Assembly (NCBI GenBank): GCA_021604865.1
Contig: BQJU01000022.1
Coordinates: 36,836-100,835 of the forward strand
Reading direction: 5' to 3'
Length of the DNA: 64,000 nucleotides
DNA from: Saprospiraceae bacterium
Lineage (GTDB): Bacteria > Bacteroidota > Bacteroidia > Chitinophagales > Saprospiraceae
Under the pieces are notes generated by a model. It was not told the DNA's origin and made no database searches. It saw only the letters and a program-made list of their open reading frames with translations. The position numbers were made by a program, and so were the translations under genes. Below, piece by piece: positions 63,544 through 64,000 of this stretch (positions are counted from its first letter, which is position 1; each line of letters begins with the position of its first letter).

Positions 63544-63945
63544 ATGAAATTTTTCATAAAAATAAGTTTGCTGATTTTATGGAATGCTACGGTGACCCAC
63601 GCACAGTATAAAACCGAGTTATACGTAGGGCAGGACGGTAGTAGCGAATTCACCAGTATTCAAGATGCCATTGACCATACAAAATGTTTTCCGGATGTAC
63701 GCATTACCATTTTTATTAAGCCTGGAATTTACCAGGAAAAGGTAAAAGTCCATTGGTCGACTCCTGATAATGAAATGACTGCTTTTTATGCCGAATATGA
63801 AAATACAGGGCCAGGAGCTGATCCTACGAAAAGAGTGGCCTGGAGCCATCAGCTATCTAAGTGCTTGTTTGGAGGTCGCTTTTGCATCGCCGTCGGCAAG
63901 CCTATGGCGGCCGATGGGAGGCAAAAAGTGTCAATTTTTTGGTGA
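63544..63945 (+). pseudogene. Core-deleted pectinesterase, interrupted by R1
   Basis: The signal peptide (FFIKISLLILWNATVTHA) and the normal start of pectinesterase (SSEFTSIQDAIDHTKCFP, IFIKPGIYQEKV) are kept to about residue 69. The frame then jumps to the normal C-terminus (WSTPDNEMTAFYAEYENTGP, ADPTKRVAWSHQL), so about 200 residues holding the catalytic Asp pair, Arg and Gln are missing. After HQLS, at 63859, R1 sequence adds a foreign tail (KCLFGGRFCI onward) before a stop. It starts with the ATG right after the GH43 stop, so it was once the next gene of the same operon. Confidence 0.75.
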
Positions 63946-63960
63946 AACGAGGCGCTTTTT
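63859..63960 (+). repeat. R1-family repeat, long form, inside a gene remnant
   Basis: AAGTGCTTGTTTGGAGGTCG, CTTTTGCATCGCCGTCGGCA, AGCCTATGGCGGCCGATGGG and AGGCAAAAAGTGTC match the copy at 36302-36403 over ~100 bp in the opposite orientation. It begins exactly where pectinesterase similarity ends. Confidence 0.75.
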
Positions 63961-64000
63961 GCGGAGCATATCTGGAAGATACGGTCAAAAAAAGCAACAA

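Overview
The window reads as a chromosomal segment of a marine-type member of the Bacteroidota, most likely near the Saprospiria (Lewinella/Haliscomenobacter-like); this placement is inference. Supporting signs are secreted proteins ending in type IX secretion (T9SS) sorting domains of both A type (512-1378, 9712-10968) and B type (21833-23611), TAnnTTTG promoter boxes instead of E. coli -10 boxes, almost no Shine-Dalgarno sequences, and a glycan-degrading gene complement (GH29, GH95 and GH43 enzymes, a pectinesterase remnant, a FucP-type transporter). No rRNA, tRNA or CRISPR array was seen.

Layout. 1-5.5 kb: end of an unknown gene, a T9SS cargo protein, a sugar 1-kinase plus dehydrogenase pair opposite an AraC-Crp regulator pair, and a DinB-fold protein. 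5.6-9.3 kb: a decayed TIR-like fragment, alpha-glucan phosphorylase, GH29 alpha-fucosidase and a 43-residue peptide gene. 9.5-14.7 kb: T9SS cargo, RsmB-like methyltransferase, universal stress protein, purine nucleoside phosphorylase and CBS protein. 14.7-21.7 kb: sulfur and methionine block (TauE, MetZ, OsmC, a SAM-I riboswitch in front of metY-metX, 1-Cys peroxiredoxin). 21.8-31.4 kb: large T9SS protein, hydroxyacid dehydrogenase, a contractile-tail tube gene with a gutted sheath gene, SulP transporter, and an MscS channel paired with a 1012-residue P-loop ATPase. 31.6-35.7 kb: 3-keto-sugar-type oxidoreductase and DUF1080 lipoprotein, then galK facing a NUDIX regulator across two palindromic operators. 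35.7-42.3 kb: a respiratory/NO-stress operon (Rrf2, CcoN-like oxidase, di-heme cytochrome, truncated globin, RIC di-iron protein, hemerythrin). 42.4-46.3 kb: dioxygenase, Hpt protein, a MITE-like element, a gutted alcohol dehydrogenase, fucP and a fucose/rhamnose mutarotase. 46.4-48.4 kb: a PstI/BsuBI-type restriction enzyme broken by a frameshift, with an intact C5 methyltransferase. 48.5-54.3 kb: TetR-controlled ABC/outer-membrane/LolA-like export operon. 54.5-64 kb: GH95 fucosidase, a tyrosinase-HEAT-SCO cluster, GH43 and a gutted pectinesterase.

Cross-cutting patterns. Three separate genes (tail sheath, zinc alcohol dehydrogenase, pectinesterase) keep their N- and C-terminal codons but have lost the middle, and the restriction enzyme carries a small frameshifting deletion. 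Two short dispersed repeat families lie between genes: R1 (starts TTAGTGCTTGTTTGGAGG; six copies or fragments) and R2 (165 bp with 21-bp perfect terminal inverted repeats; one complete and one partial copy). One R1 copy sits directly inside the pectinesterase remnant. The best candidates for undescribed biology are the MscS-ATPase pair, the tyrosinase/HEAT/SCO operon and the CcoN-like oxidase embedded in an NO-defence operon.
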